Origin: DATDPY01 sp964395765
GTDB lineage: Bacteria; Bacteroidota; Bacteroidia; Cytophagales; Cyclobacteriaceae
Reading direction: 5' to 3'
Assembly: GCA_964395765.1 (NCBI GenBank)
Contig: CAYNCU010000216.1
Span: forward strand, 1 to 7,092
DNA: 7,092 bases
Part shown: piece by piece, positions 6,996 to 7,092 of the stretch
Numbering within the stretch: the stretch's first letter is position 1
How the letters are laid out: every line of letters starts with the position of its first letter
Position numbers and translations under genes: made by a program
Notes under the pieces: model-generated
Database searches by the model: none
Told to the model about the DNA's origin: nothing
The model's input: only the letters and a program-made list of their open reading frames with translations

Positions 6996-7060
6996 GGTAT
7001 TTAACCCCAGGGCAAGCCCTGGATCCGAATTTCCGGAGCGGAGCTCCGGGGAATTATACC
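6996..7060. repeat. REP-like double palindrome
   Basis: Two strong GC-rich hairpins stand in AT-rich intergenic DNA. The first is CCAGGGC-AA-GCCCTGG (7007-7022), 7-bp arms and a 2-nt spacer. The second is CCGGAGC-GGA-GCTCCGG (7033-7049), extended outward by AATT arms (7029-7032 and 7051-7054) through a T-G wobble and one bulged G. The pair is framed by GGTAT (6996-7000) and its complement ATACC (7056-7060). Two unrelated adjacent palindromes of this size resemble the REP/BIME-type intergenic repeats mobilised by RAYT transposases. No transposase gene is in the window. No T-run follows, so a simple terminator is less likely. Confidence 0.55.
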
Positions 7061-7092
7061 GTATCCTTCTCGTTCGCCGTAATGGAATACGA

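Noticed and set aside
1..7092. CRISPR array, tRNA/rRNA, toxin-antitoxin, defence or secretion-system gene cluster
   Set aside because: No regularly spaced repeats, no tRNA-like cloverleaf or rRNA sequence, and none of the three real genes belongs to a known defence or toxin family. I see no evidence of an undescribed multi-gene system.

Overview
The window looks like a fragment of a Bacteroidota genome, probably an environmental or draft assembly because it contains a 100-N scaffold gap. The evidence for the group is indirect: moderate GC, start codons preceded by A-rich sequence rather than a clear Shine-Dalgarno, a PD40 beta-propeller protein of the kind usually found in Bacteroidota OmpA-type envelope proteins, and a family 3 glycosidase made as a lipoprotein. 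I cannot name a genus.

Layout. (1) 5-1077 (+): an exported PD40 beta-propeller protein. Its signal peptide is readable but is put out of frame by one apparently missing base at about position 11-12. It is followed by a good intrinsic terminator (1114-1144). (2) 1145-1451: non-coding leader. (3) 1452-4214 (+): a full-length UPF0182 (COG1615) membrane protein with seven predicted N-terminal membrane helices and a large extracytoplasmic region. (4) 4215-4659: a gene-poor, repeat-rich stretch with a GC-rich hairpin, the 100-N gap (4320-4419), the last 23 codons of an unidentified + strand reading frame, an imperfect 30-nt direct repeat, and a perfect 10-bp inverted repeat between the repeat copies. 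(5) 4660-6861 (-): a complete GH3 beta-glucosidase-like lipoprotein with TIM barrel, alpha/beta sandwich and Fn3-like domains. (6) 6862-7092: upstream region of the GH3 gene, with a 12-bp palindrome and a REP-like double palindrome (6996-7060).

The three main genes probably do not form one pathway. A terminator separates the first from the second, and the GH3 gene converges on the other two. All three products act at or outside the cytoplasmic membrane: an envelope propeller protein, a membrane protein of unknown function, and a glycan-trimming lipoprotein. No SusC/SusD pair, regulator or other polysaccharide-utilisation gene accompanies the GH3 gene here.

I found no convincing previously undescribed system. 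The points most worth checking are the broken signal-peptide frame, the PD40 protein without an OmpA domain, the lone CxxC pair in UPF0182, and the repeat structures at the gap and the right end.
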